This document shows, piece after piece, positions 52,259 through 60,237 of a stretch of 64,000 nucleotides of DNA. The stretch is taken from positions 310,001 to 374,000 of the forward strand of contig NZ_JACLZJ010000003.1 of NCBI RefSeq assembly GCF_014253075.1, read 5' to 3'. The notes beneath the pieces are model-generated. The model made no database searches, had not been told where the DNA came from, and saw nothing but the letters and a program-made list of their open reading frames with translations. The DNA is from Ochrobactrum sp. CM-21-5. GTDB lineage: Bacteria > Pseudomonadota > Alphaproteobacteria > Rhizobiales > Rhizobiaceae. The translations under genes were made by a program, and so were the position numbers. The first letter of the stretch is position 1. Every line of letters begins with the position of its first letter.

Positions 52259-53659
52259 ATGAACGCGCATAGATTCGTTTTGCCGGACGCCATTCGCTCC
52301 GCTTTTTCGGCAGCAATGTCCGCAATGTACAGGCAAGAAGTGCCTGCTTACGGCACGCTGATGAAACTCGTCGCCAATGTGAACGCCAAGGTTCTGGCGA
52401 ATGACGTCGATCTGCGCGAGCGTCTGACGGAAACCTGTTCTCTGGAGCGCATTTCGGAAGAACGACACGGCGCAATCCGTCTCGGAACGGCAGCTGAACT
52501 GTCCATGATGCGTCGCGTTTTTGCAGTCATGGGCATGTACCCGGTCGGCTACTATGATCTCAGCGCCGCAGGTGTCCCGGTTCATTCCACCGCATTCCGC
52601 CCGGTTGACGACGCCGCGCTGAAGCACAATCCGTTCCGTGTTTTCACCTCGCTGCTGCGCCTTGACCTGATTGCCGACGAAAAGCTGCGCGCGGAAGCGG
52701 AAGAGGTTCTTTCCAAGCGCAATATCTTCACGCCCGGCGCCATTGCCCTCGTTGAAAAAGCGGAAGCAGAAGGCGGCCTCAGCGAGGATGAAGCGAAGAA
52801 ATTCGTCGCGGAAGTGCTGGAAACCTTCCGCTGGCACGATCACGCCAATGTCAGCGCCGAGCTTTATCACCGCCTCCATGATGCGCACCGCCTCGTCGCC
52901 GATGTCGTCTCCTTCAAGGGGCCGCATATCAATCACCTGACACCGCGCACGCTCGACATCGACGCCGTGCAGGCCCAGATGCCGGAACACGCCATCAACC
53001 CGAAGGCAGTTGTCGAAGGACCGCCGACCCGTAAATGCCCGATCCTTCTGCGCCAAACCTCATTCAAGGCGCTGGAAGAGGAAGTCTCGTTCATTGGCGA
53101 AGACGGCGAATGGACACCCGGCTCGCACACGGCCCGCTTTGGCGAGATCGAACAGCGCGGCGTGGCGCTTACACCGAAAGGCCGCGCGCTTTACGACAAG
53201 CTTCTCAACGATACCCGCGCCATTGCCCGCCCCTCCCCTGACGGCTCCAACGCAGCGGCCTACGTGAAAGCACTGGACGATACCTTCGCCGCCTTCCCGG
53301 ACACATGGGCCGGTATTCGCCAGAAAGGGCTTGGTTACTTTGCCTATTCGGTCAAGGACGTCTCAAGGCTTGTAACCTTCAAGAAGGGCACCGATATCGA
53401 GGTACTGGTGGAAGCCGATGCGGTTCAGTTTAATCCACTCACTTATGAGGACTTCCTACCGGTCAGCGCTGCCGGTATATTCCAGTCCAATCTGGGCGAC
53501 GACAACACGCAGGACTTCGTTGAAAGCCCCAACCAGAAGCGTTTCGAGCAGGATCTGGGTGCAAAGGTGCTCAACGAATTCGAGCATTATGCCCGCATCG
53601 AACGCGAATCAATAGAAGCTGTACAGCTCCGCCTGAGCGGACTGGAAGCGGCTGAATAG
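52259..53659 (+). CDS. hglS: 2-oxoadipate dioxygenase/decarboxylase HglS (DUF1338)
   Basis: The 466-aa protein converts 2-oxoadipate to D-2-hydroxyglutarate. His70 and Arg74 (ERHGAIRLGT), His226 (GPHINHLTPRT) and Glu296 in HTARFGEIEQRG correspond to the metal and substrate residues described for the Pseudomonas putida enzyme, at the same or nearly the same numbers. The VOC-like fold fits the length. It heads hglS-amaB (21 bp gap). This indicates lysine breakdown through aminoadipate. Confidence 0.93.
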   Translation: MNAHRFVLPDAIRSAFSAAMSAMYRQEVPAYGTLMKLVANVNAKVLANDVDLRERLTETCSLERISEERHGAIRLGTAAELSMMRRVFAVMGMYPVGYYDLSAAGVPVHSTAFRPVDDAALKHNPFRVFTSLLRLDLIADEKLRAEAEEVLSKRNIFTPGAIALVEKAEAEGGLSEDEAKKFVAEVLETFRWHDHANVSAELYHRLHDAHRLVADVVSFKGPHINHLTPRTLDIDAVQAQMPEHAINPKAVVEGPPTRKCPILLRQTSFKALEEEVSFIGEDGEWTPGSHTARFGEIEQRGVALTPKGRALYDKLLNDTRAIARPSPDGSNAAAYVKALDDTFAAFPDTWAGIRQKGLGYFAYSVKDVSRLVTFKKGTDIEVLVEADAVQFNPLTYEDFLPVSAAGIFQSNLGDDNTQDFVESPNQKRFEQDLGAKVLNEFEHYARIERESIEAVQLRLSGLEAAE

Positions 53660-53680
53660 TCATTAGCAGAGAGGAAAGCC

Positions 53681-55213
53681 ATGAACACCGCTGTCAGAAA
53701 AATCGATGTGAAGAAAGAGGCCGCAGAGCTGCTTTCCAAGCTCGGCGTCGATGCCGCCGCATATACGGGCGGCGGCCTTGCCGGTTTCAGCCCGGTCTCC
53801 GGCGAGCAGATCGCTTCGGTCAAGACCCACAGCAAGGCAGATGCAGAAAAAATCATCGCCAAGGCCGATGAAGCTTTCCGCGAATGGCGCACTGTTCCAG
53901 CTCCCAAGCGTGGTGAACTCATCCGCCTGCTCGGCGAAGAACTGCGCGCATCCAAGGAAGATCTTGGCCGTCTTGTTTCACTTGAAGCCGGCAAAATCCC
54001 TTCGGAAGGCCTTGGCGAAGTGCAGGAAATGATCGATATCTGCGATTTCGCAGTTGGTCTCTCACGCCAGCTTTACGGCCTCACGATCGCGACTGAACGC
54101 CCCGGCCACCGCATGATGGAAACCTGGCATCCGCTCGGCGTTGTCGGCGTGATCTCGGCCTTCAATTTCCCTGTGGCCGTTTGGTCGTGGAACACCGCGC
54201 TCGCAATCGTCTGCGGCAACTCGGTGGTCTGGAAGCCTTCGGAAAAGACGCTCCTGACCGCACTGGCCTGCGATGCCATCTTCAAGCGCGCACTCAAGCG
54301 CTTCGGCGATGCGCCGGAAGCGGTTTCACAGGTGCTGCTCGGTGACCGTGAAATTGGCGAAGTGCTGGTCGACAGCCCGAGAGTACCACTTGTTTCCGCG
54401 ACCGGCTCAACTCGCATGGGTCGCGAAGTCGGCCCGCGCCTTGCCAAGCGTTTTGCCCGCTCGATCCTCGAACTGGGCGGTAACAATGCCGGTATCGTCT
54501 GCCCGTCTGCCGATCTCGACATGGCGCTGCGCGCAATCGCCTTCGGCGCGATGGGCACCGCCGGTCAGCGCTGCACCACGCTGCGCCGCCTGTTCGTGCA
54601 TGAAAGCGTCTATGACACGCTGGTTCCGCGTCTCCAGAAGGCCTATGCTAGCGTTTCTGTCGGTTCGCCGCTCGAAACCAGCGCTCTGGTCGGCCCGCTG
54701 ATCGACAAGCAAGCATTCGACAACATGCAGAAGGCCCTCAAGGATGCCACGGCTCACGGCGGCAAGGTGCAGGGCGGCGAACGTGTCGATTCCGGCCATG
54801 AAAACGCTTACTATGTGCGCCCGGCCATCGTCGAAATGCCACGCCAGGAAGGCCCGGTCCTCGAAGAAACCTTCGCGCCGATCCTTTACGTGATGAAATA
54901 TTCCGACTTCGACGACGTTTTGGCTCAACACAATGCAGTCGGCGCAGGCCTGTCGTCCTCGATCTTCACCCTCGATCTTCAGGAAGCGGAGCGTTTTCTC
55001 TCGGTTGAAGGTTCGGATTGCGGCATCGCCAATGTCAATATCGGCACTTCGGGCGCTGAAATCGGTGGCGCGTTCGGCGGCGAAAAGGAAACCGGCGGCG
55101 GTCGTGAATCCGGTTCGGATGCGTGGAAGGGCTATATGCGCCGCGCAACCAACACCATCAACTACTCGAAGGCGCTACCGCTCGCTCAGGGCGTTTCCTT
55201 CGACATCGATTAA
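53681..55213 (+). CDS. amaB: Piperideine-6-carboxylate/aminoadipate semialdehyde dehydrogenase (ALDH7)
   Basis: The 510-aa aldehyde dehydrogenase has catalytic Cys in GTAGQRCTTLRRLFVHESVYD and Glu in ARSILELGGNNAGIV. NAD-site motifs are WNTALAIVCGNSVVWKPSEKT and ATGSTRMGREV, and the C-terminus is GGAFGGEKETGGGRESGSDAWKGYMRR. The family (antiquitin, ALDH7) oxidises aminoadipate semialdehyde to 2-aminoadipate. It pairs with HglS and the FAD oxidase. Terminator 24 bp downstream. Confidence 0.93.
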   Translation: MNTAVRKIDVKKEAAELLSKLGVDAAAYTGGGLAGFSPVSGEQIASVKTHSKADAEKIIAKADEAFREWRTVPAPKRGELIRLLGEELRASKEDLGRLVSLEAGKIPSEGLGEVQEMIDICDFAVGLSRQLYGLTIATERPGHRMMETWHPLGVVGVISAFNFPVAVWSWNTALAIVCGNSVVWKPSEKTLLTALACDAIFKRALKRFGDAPEAVSQVLLGDREIGEVLVDSPRVPLVSATGSTRMGREVGPRLAKRFARSILELGGNNAGIVCPSADLDMALRAIAFGAMGTAGQRCTTLRRLFVHESVYDTLVPRLQKAYASVSVGSPLETSALVGPLIDKQAFDNMQKALKDATAHGGKVQGGERVDSGHENAYYVRPAIVEMPRQEGPVLEETFAPILYVMKYSDFDDVLAQHNAVGAGLSSSIFTLDLQEAERFLSVEGSDCGIANVNIGTSGAEIGGAFGGEKETGGGRESGSDAWKGYMRRATNTINYSKALPLAQGVSFDID

Positions 55214-55236
55214 TCGGTCTGTTTCAAGATCAAAAG

Positions 55237-55262
55237 AAAACCCCGCTTCAGCGGGGTTTTTT
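55237..55262. terminator. amaB terminator
   Basis: AAAACCCCGC / GCGGGGTTTTTT around TTCA. Confidence 0.85.
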
Positions 55263-55423
55263 ATTGGCACAACACATCGACCAGTTGAGATTTTTGCAAT
55301 GACGTGGCGAAAATGGTGCCTCCCACGAGAACCGAAGCGGAGTGTACTTTAAGGTACAAGAGCACCCGAAGCGCAAAGGAGCGCCATTTGCAGACCGTCA
55401 GTGCGTAAATATCGACTGGTCGA

Positions 55424-56308
55424 TCATCCCATACGTTCGGAAGCAAACGACCCAGGCGATGCCGGGAAGACCACAGTACGGTTACCGTTGAGGAACGAAC
55501 GATGATGGATATGTGCGTGCACAGCACGCGCCAGCACCTGCGCTTCCACATCGCGACCAATGGACACGTAATCCGCTGCGCTCTGCGCATGAGTGATACG
55601 CGCAACGTCCTGCTCGATGATCGGACCTTCATCAAGATCGGCAGTGACATAATGCGCCGTTGCGCCAATCAGTTTCACGCCGCGTTCGTAAGCCTGCTTG
55701 TACGGATTCGCTCCCTTGAAGGACGGCAGGAACGAGTGGTGGATATTAATGATCCGGCCAGACATTTTTTGGCAGAGCTGATCGGAAAGCACCTGCATGT
55801 AGCGCGCGAGAACAACCAGCTCAGTGTCGGTATCCTCGACAATATCCATGAGGCGTTGTTCGGCTTCCGGTTTGTTCGCCTTGGTAACTGCGATATGATG
55901 GAAAGGAATGTCGTGGTTCACAACGACTTTCTGATAGTCGAAATGATTCGACACCACGCCGACGATATCGATCGGCAGCGCACCGATCTTCCAGCGATAG
56001 AGAAGATCGTTCAGGCAATGACCAAAGCGAGACACCATCAGAAGCGTCTTGGTGCGATGGGCATTGTCGTGAAAATCATACTGCATCTCGAAAGGTGCCG
56101 CGACAGGTCCAAAGCCGTCGCGCAGCACATCAAGCGATACCCCGTCCTGCGAAATGAAGCTGACCCGCATGAAGAAACGACCGGTGTCCAGATCGTCGAA
56201 CTGGGCGCTGTCGATGATATTGCACCCCTTGCCCGCCAGATAACCGGATATGGCGGCAACAATACCGCGAGTGGACTTGCAGGTGACGGTCAGGACAAAA
56301 TTATGCAT
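55424..56308 (-). CDS. purU: Formyltetrahydrofolate deformylase
   Basis: The 294-aa protein has an N-terminal ACT domain (LTVTCKSTRGIVAAISGYLAGKGCNIIDSAQFDD) and a hydrolase domain related to PurN, with ARYMQVLSDQL, GRIINIHHSFLPSFKGANPYKQAYERGVKLIGATAHYV and DEGPIIEQDVARI. It releases formate from 10-formyl-THF, balancing one-carbon and purine metabolism. The ATG at 56308 has AGAGGAAG upstream. The 210-bp gap to amaB, beyond the terminator, shows nothing else. Confidence 0.95.
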   Translation of the reverse strand: MHNFVLTVTCKSTRGIVAAISGYLAGKGCNIIDSAQFDDLDTGRFFMRVSFISQDGVSLDVLRDGFGPVAAPFEMQYDFHDNAHRTKTLLMVSRFGHCLNDLLYRWKIGALPIDIVGVVSNHFDYQKVVVNHDIPFHHIAVTKANKPEAEQRLMDIVEDTDTELVVLARYMQVLSDQLCQKMSGRIINIHHSFLPSFKGANPYKQAYERGVKLIGATAHYVTADLDEGPIIEQDVARITHAQSAADYVSIGRDVEAQVLARAVHAHIHHRSFLNGNRTVVFPASPGSFASERMG

Positions 56309-56452
56309 CGGACTTCCTCTATTTCCAAGCCGCAAGCCAAAGCCGCGTCGTAATTTCTAGATCACGACGCAACTTCGACCATGCCAGAATGCGTAATGCA
56401 CTGACCGGATTGCGCTATCAAGCTGGATTAGAAGAAAGATCGGGTATTGCCC

Positions 56453-57181
56453 CTAAAGATGCGGATTGCGGCCGCGGTAACGGGCAACCAGATCACGGTT
56501 TACATCACTAGCTCCCGGCATGTTGGCACTCAGATAGATTGGCGCACCGCCGTCGCCAGCCAGCCGCGCCGCCACATCTGCGAAAATCGCATTGAGAACC
56601 GTGACGCCAAGCGCCGTAGACACAGGGCCGACCCGAAGCGCGCTTCCCTCCAGATCCAACGTAGCATCACCGGCAGGCGCGTCATTATCGAGCACAACAT
56701 CCGCCACAGAAAGGAGCTGCGTGCGCCCCTTGGCGATTGCGTTGGAATAAGTCACAGAAGTGACCGCGATAACCGATGCACCCTTGTCACGAGCATAACG
56801 CGCAGCCTCGATGGGCGCTGCATTGACGCCTGAGTTGGACGCGACAATCAGCACGTCGCCGTCGCGGATACCGTAGCGGTCAAGGATAGGCAGCACAGCC
56901 CCTTCGATCCGCTCGAAATGCGAGCTTGCAACTGCTCCATCCTGCAGCATGATCGAGCCGCAGAGGATCGGCACGGTGATCGCAAGACCGCCGGCACGAT
57001 AATGTAGCTCCTCTGCCATCATGTGCGAATGTCCAGTGCCGAACACATAAACGCGATGATCGGCACGTGCGGCTGTAGCTATGAGTTCGGCGGCCTTCGC
57101 CATAGGTTCGGCGAGCTTGTCGCGAAGCCCGGAAAGACGGGCAATCAGATCGTTGAAATAGCGGTCTGTGATCTCGGTCAT
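56453..57181 (-). CDS. SIS-domain sugar isomerase-like protein
   Basis: The 242-aa single SIS domain (UPF0309-like) contains [72 protein letters not shown] and [26 protein letters not shown] domains bind phosphosugars. The GxGHS-type loop suggests phospho-amino-sugar recognition. Last gene of the nagA operon; RBS GAGGAGGGGC. Substrate unknown; it may supply a second isomerisation or a regulatory function. Confidence 0.82.
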   Translation of the reverse strand: MTEITDRYFNDLIARLSGLRDKLAEPMAKAAELIATAARADHRVYVFGTGHSHMMAEELHYRAGGLAITVPILCGSIMLQDGAVASSHFERIEGAVLPILDRYGIRDGDVLIVASNSGVNAAPIEAARYARDKGASVIAVTSVTYSNAIAKGRTQLLSVADVVLDNDAPAGDATLDLEGSALRVGPVSTALGVTVLNAIFADVAARLAGDGGAPIYLSANMPGASDVNRDLVARYRGRNPHL

Positions 57182-57190
57182 TGCCCCTCC

Positions 57191-58357
57191 TCAGCCTACA
57201 ACCTGCTTTTTACCGGAAAGCCAGGTGGCTTTGGCAAATAGTTCCCCATCCAGATGCACCGCATCCATCCGTAAACCCGGGCGGAACAGGCCACGGTCGG
57301 CAAATCGAAGATAACGCGCCGGATACAGGCTCGCCATCCGCAGCGCCTCGGCCAACGTCAGCTCCAGTTCGGCCACGCCAAAACGCACCGCCGATGCCAT
57401 ATCGAGATCGGAGCCGGCAATCGTACCATCAGCCAGCACCAGCTTGGAGCAGATGCCACCCGGCACGCGCCGTACAGCCCGCCCGTTGATTTCAAAACTC
57501 TCCGCATTCGAACCGACCAGAGACATGGCGTCAGTCACGAAAAACAGATGCGCGTCGCCACGCTTGGCACGCAGTGCAAGCCGCAGCGCCATCGGGTCCA
57601 CATGATGCCCGTCCGCAACAATGCCGCACCAAATGTCTGGATGGTCGAGCGCGGCGCCCGCCAGCCCCGGCGCGCGGTGGCCGATCTGGCTCATGGCATT
57701 GAACAGATGCGTAACGCTGCGTGCACCGGCATCGAAACGCCTGAACGCCTCTTCAGCTGTCGTGTCGCTGTGACCGATGCTGACGATCACACCGGCATCG
57801 CTTAGGCGGCGCACCTGTTCAGGAGTGATCTGCTCCGCAGCAATTGTCACGAGCAGCGTGCTGATCTGCTCCGCCGTACGGACATAAAGCGCCATGTCGG
57901 CATCATCGACGGGACGCATCAATTCTGCCAGATGCGCACCCTTGCGGGCGGGCGCCAGATGCGGACCTTCCAGATGAAGACCGGCAACACCCTTATCGGC
58001 TTTTACAGCCTCGACTGCCGCCTCGATGGCGCGGTCACGAACCGGAGTCGTATCGGTGATAAGCGTCGGAAGAAGACTTGTCGTACCATGCTTCCGATGC
58101 CCTTCGGCTATCATAAACATGGTTTCCGGCGTCGGCTGATCGTTGAGCATGCGCCCGCCGCCGCCATTCACCTGTGCATCAATAAACCCGGGAGCCAGAA
58201 TACCACCAGCTAGCCGTTCGACAATGTGCTCCTCGCCGAGCGAAGCCTCTGGAACGATGGCCTCAATCGAGCCGCCATTGAAAACCAGCGCACACTGGTC
58301 ATGAAAGCGCTCTCCATCGAAAATGCGCGCGCCTGCGATAGCTGACTTCTTAATCAT
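57191..58357 (-). CDS. nagA: N-acetylglucosamine-6-phosphate deacetylase
   Basis: The 388-aa amidohydrolase has GFIDAQVNGGGGRMLND metal-binding start, LHLEGPHLAPARKGAH with the Glu ligand, SIGHSDTTAEEAF and VTHLFNAMSQIGHRAPG His ligands, and FFVTDAMSLVG with the catalytic Asp. It converts GlcNAc-6-P to GlcN-6-P. Its start overlaps the upstream SIS gene (ATGA), indicating translational coupling. Confidence 0.95.
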   Translation of the reverse strand: MIKKSAIAGARIFDGERFHDQCALVFNGGSIEAIVPEASLGEEHIVERLAGGILAPGFIDAQVNGGGGRMLNDQPTPETMFMIAEGHRKHGTTSLLPTLITDTTPVRDRAIEAAVEAVKADKGVAGLHLEGPHLAPARKGAHLAELMRPVDDADMALYVRTAEQISTLLVTIAAEQITPEQVRRLSDAGVIVSIGHSDTTAEEAFRRFDAGARSVTHLFNAMSQIGHRAPGLAGAALDHPDIWCGIVADGHHVDPMALRLALRAKRGDAHLFFVTDAMSLVGSNAESFEINGRAVRRVPGGICSKLVLADGTIAGSDLDMASAVRFGVAELELTLAEALRMASLYPARYLRFADRGLFRPGLRMDAVHLDGELFAKATWLSGKKQVVG

Positions 58358-59391
58358 ACAGTCACCGTGACCTTGTTGAGATTGCGCGGCTTGTCGGGAT
58401 CCAAGCCCTTGCGGCGCGTCACCGCCTCAATGACGCGGTAATAATTGACAAGCGAAACTACCGGATCAAGGTGCGGATTGCCGGTCGTCGCCGATGGCAG
58501 ACGGAAGCCCGGCGTCTGCGCATCCGACAGCGTCACGATGCTCGCGCCAAAGGAGTGAAGCCGCTTCAGGGCCTGCATATTCGTATCGAAAGCCTCGTCG
58601 CGAGGCAGGAAGGAAATGATCGGAAAGCCTTCCTCCACCAGACGCATCGGCCCATGCATCAGTTCGGCCAGCGAAAACGCTTCCGCATGAATATTCGCGG
58701 TTTCCTTGGCTTTGAGAGCCGCTTCCAGCGAGATCGCGAATGCCGTTCCACGACCGCCCGTATAAAGCGAGCGAGCGTTGAACAGAAGATTTTCCACGGC
58801 TTCCCGCCCTTCCGGCCGCGTGGCGGCGAGCGCTTCAGGCAGCTTCTGAAGACCGGCCTGCAGGCGTGCGTCGCCGCTGGCCGCAGCGACAACACCCGAC
58901 AGAGCGACAACCGAAGCGATGAAAGACTTGGTCGCCGCAACGCTTTTTTCTTCACCGGCATTTAGCGCAAGTACGATATCGGCCTGTTTGGCCAGAGGAC
59001 TGTCAACAACATTGACCACCGCAACAGTCATCGCCCCACCCTTCTTGGCCGCATCCTGCGCCGCCACGATGTCCGGGCTCGCACCCGATTGCGAAACAGT
59101 GAAGTGCAAACCATTCTTCAGCTTCAGCTTGGAGCCGTAAACGGAAGCAATAGACGGCCCGATGGACGCGACCGGAATGCCGGTCGTGATTTCCATCAGA
59201 TACTTGAAAAAGGTCGCGGCATGATCGGAAGAGCCGCGCGCTGCGGTGGTAATAACAGCCGGGTTAAGCTTTTCAAAGACCTTGGCGATCTCCGCAAAAG
59301 CTCCTGCTTCCCCTTCCAGAAGCTTGGCGACGACGGCAGGCGCCTGTTCGGTTTCCTGCAACATCAGGGAGGACGGGCTGTTCATGGTCAT
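58354..59391 (-). CDS. Two-SIS-domain glucosamine-6-phosphate deaminase-like protein (NagB-II type)
   Basis: The 345-aa protein resembles the isomerase half of GlmS. The first SIS domain has TTAARGSSDHAATFFKYLMEITTGIPVAS and VSQSGASPDIVAAQDAA, and the second has GGRGTAFAISLEAALKAKETANIHAEAFSLAELMHGPM. The C-terminus DPDKPRNLNKVTVTV carries the family Lys. No glutaminase domain is present, so it probably deaminates GlcN-6-P to Fru-6-P (NagB-II/AgaS class). It overlaps both neighbours by 4 bp. Confidence 0.88.
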   Translation of the reverse strand: MTMNSPSSLMLQETEQAPAVVAKLLEGEAGAFAEIAKVFEKLNPAVITTAARGSSDHAATFFKYLMEITTGIPVASIGPSIASVYGSKLKLKNGLHFTVSQSGASPDIVAAQDAAKKGGAMTVAVVNVVDSPLAKQADIVLALNAGEEKSVAATKSFIASVVALSGVVAAASGDARLQAGLQKLPEALAATRPEGREAVENLLFNARSLYTGGRGTAFAISLEAALKAKETANIHAEAFSLAELMHGPMRLVEEGFPIISFLPRDEAFDTNMQALKRLHSFGASIVTLSDAQTPGFRLPSATTGNPHLDPVVSLVNYYRVIEAVTRRKGLDPDKPRNLNKVTVTV

Positions 59392-60164
59392 TCTCCAATT
59401 TTCAATTCTGCTACGAAGTCATAGGCGTCGGCGCGATAGTGCGATCGGGTGTATTCGACGATGCGGTCATCTTCGAGATGCGAGACACGTTCGATCAGCA
59501 ACGCAGGCGCACCGCGATGCACACCAAGCAGTCGCGCCGTACCCGGATCGAGCGTAACTGCAGTCAAACGCTGCAAGGCGCGTACCGGCTTATATCCGCG
59601 CCGCGCCAGAGCTCCATAAAGCGAGGTTTCGGCTACGCGATCCGTATCCAGATAATGGCGCGGCACCACAGCACGCTCAAAGGCCATTGGCACCCCATCG
59701 GCGAGGCGCAAACGGTCAAGCCGCACAACGGATGTATCAACGCCAATCCCCAGCCGGAAAGCTTCGTCAGGCGACGGCTTATCCGTCTTGTTCGTGATGA
59801 CATGCGCACCAGGCTCCTTGCCGCGCGAGGTCATATCTTCGGAGAATGAGGTCAGCCGCCACAAATGCTGGCTGATCCGCGTCGGCCGCTCGGCGACAAA
59901 GGTGCCGCTCCCACGTCGCGCTTCCACCAGGCCTTGCGTCAGAAGCTCCTTATACGCGTTGCGGACGGTAATTCTGCCTATACCCAACTGCTCCGCAAGG
60001 TCTCTTTCCGGCGGCAAGCTTATCGCTGCTGCAAGTTGCCCGTCGTCAATCAGCTCACCCAGAATACGGGCAAGTTTACGATAGAGCGGGCCTGATCGCT
60101 GCGGATCGTGCAGCCCGCGCTCCTCAATCGCTGTCACCAAGGCGGTTCTATTCATAACAGCCAT
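59388..60164 (-). CDS. GntR/HutC family regulator (NagR-like)
   Basis: The 258-aa protein has a GntR winged HTH (LARILGELIDDGQLAAAISLPPERDLAEQLGIGRITVRNAYKELLTQGLVEARRGSGTFVAE) and a UTRA ligand domain (VVRLDRLRLADGVPMAFERAVVPRHYL, LLIERVSHLEDDRIVEYTRSHYRADAYDFVAEL). It is first in the operon and likely represses it until GlcN-6-P or GlcNAc-6-P binds. The ATG at 60164 or 60155 could be the start; neither has an RBS. Repeated TAGAACC sites overlap the start. Confidence 0.9.
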   Translation of the reverse strand: MAVMNRTALVTAIEERGLHDPQRSGPLYRKLARILGELIDDGQLAAAISLPPERDLAEQLGIGRITVRNAYKELLTQGLVEARRGSGTFVAERPTRISQHLWRLTSFSEDMTSRGKEPGAHVITNKTDKPSPDEAFRLGIGVDTSVVRLDRLRLADGVPMAFERAVVPRHYLDTDRVAETSLYGALARRGYKPVRALQRLTAVTLDPGTARLLGVHRGAPALLIERVSHLEDDRIVEYTRSHYRADAYDFVAELKIGE

Positions 60165-60184
60165 TATAGAACCTATTTAGAACC
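60144..60184. promoter_or_regulatory. GntR operator repeats
   Basis: Three copies of the heptamer: GGTTCTA at 60144-60150 and TAGAACC at 60167-60173 and 60178-60184. They overlap and precede the regulator's start codon, fitting autorepression. Confidence 0.6.
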
Positions 60185-60205
60185 ATCTTCAAGTCGTGAT
60201 TTCAT

Positions 60206-60229
60206 AAAAAAGCCCGCATCGGGCGGGCT
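60206..60229 (-). terminator. RND pump terminator
   Basis: Minus-strand AGCCCGC / GCGGGCT hairpin with T6 (60211-60206), just after the RND permease stop at 60238. Confidence 0.78.
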
Positions 60230-60237
60230 CTTTGGAA

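Noticed and set aside
52058-53056. 332-codon ORF opposite hglS
   Set aside because: Antisense frame of a gene with fully conserved active-site residues.
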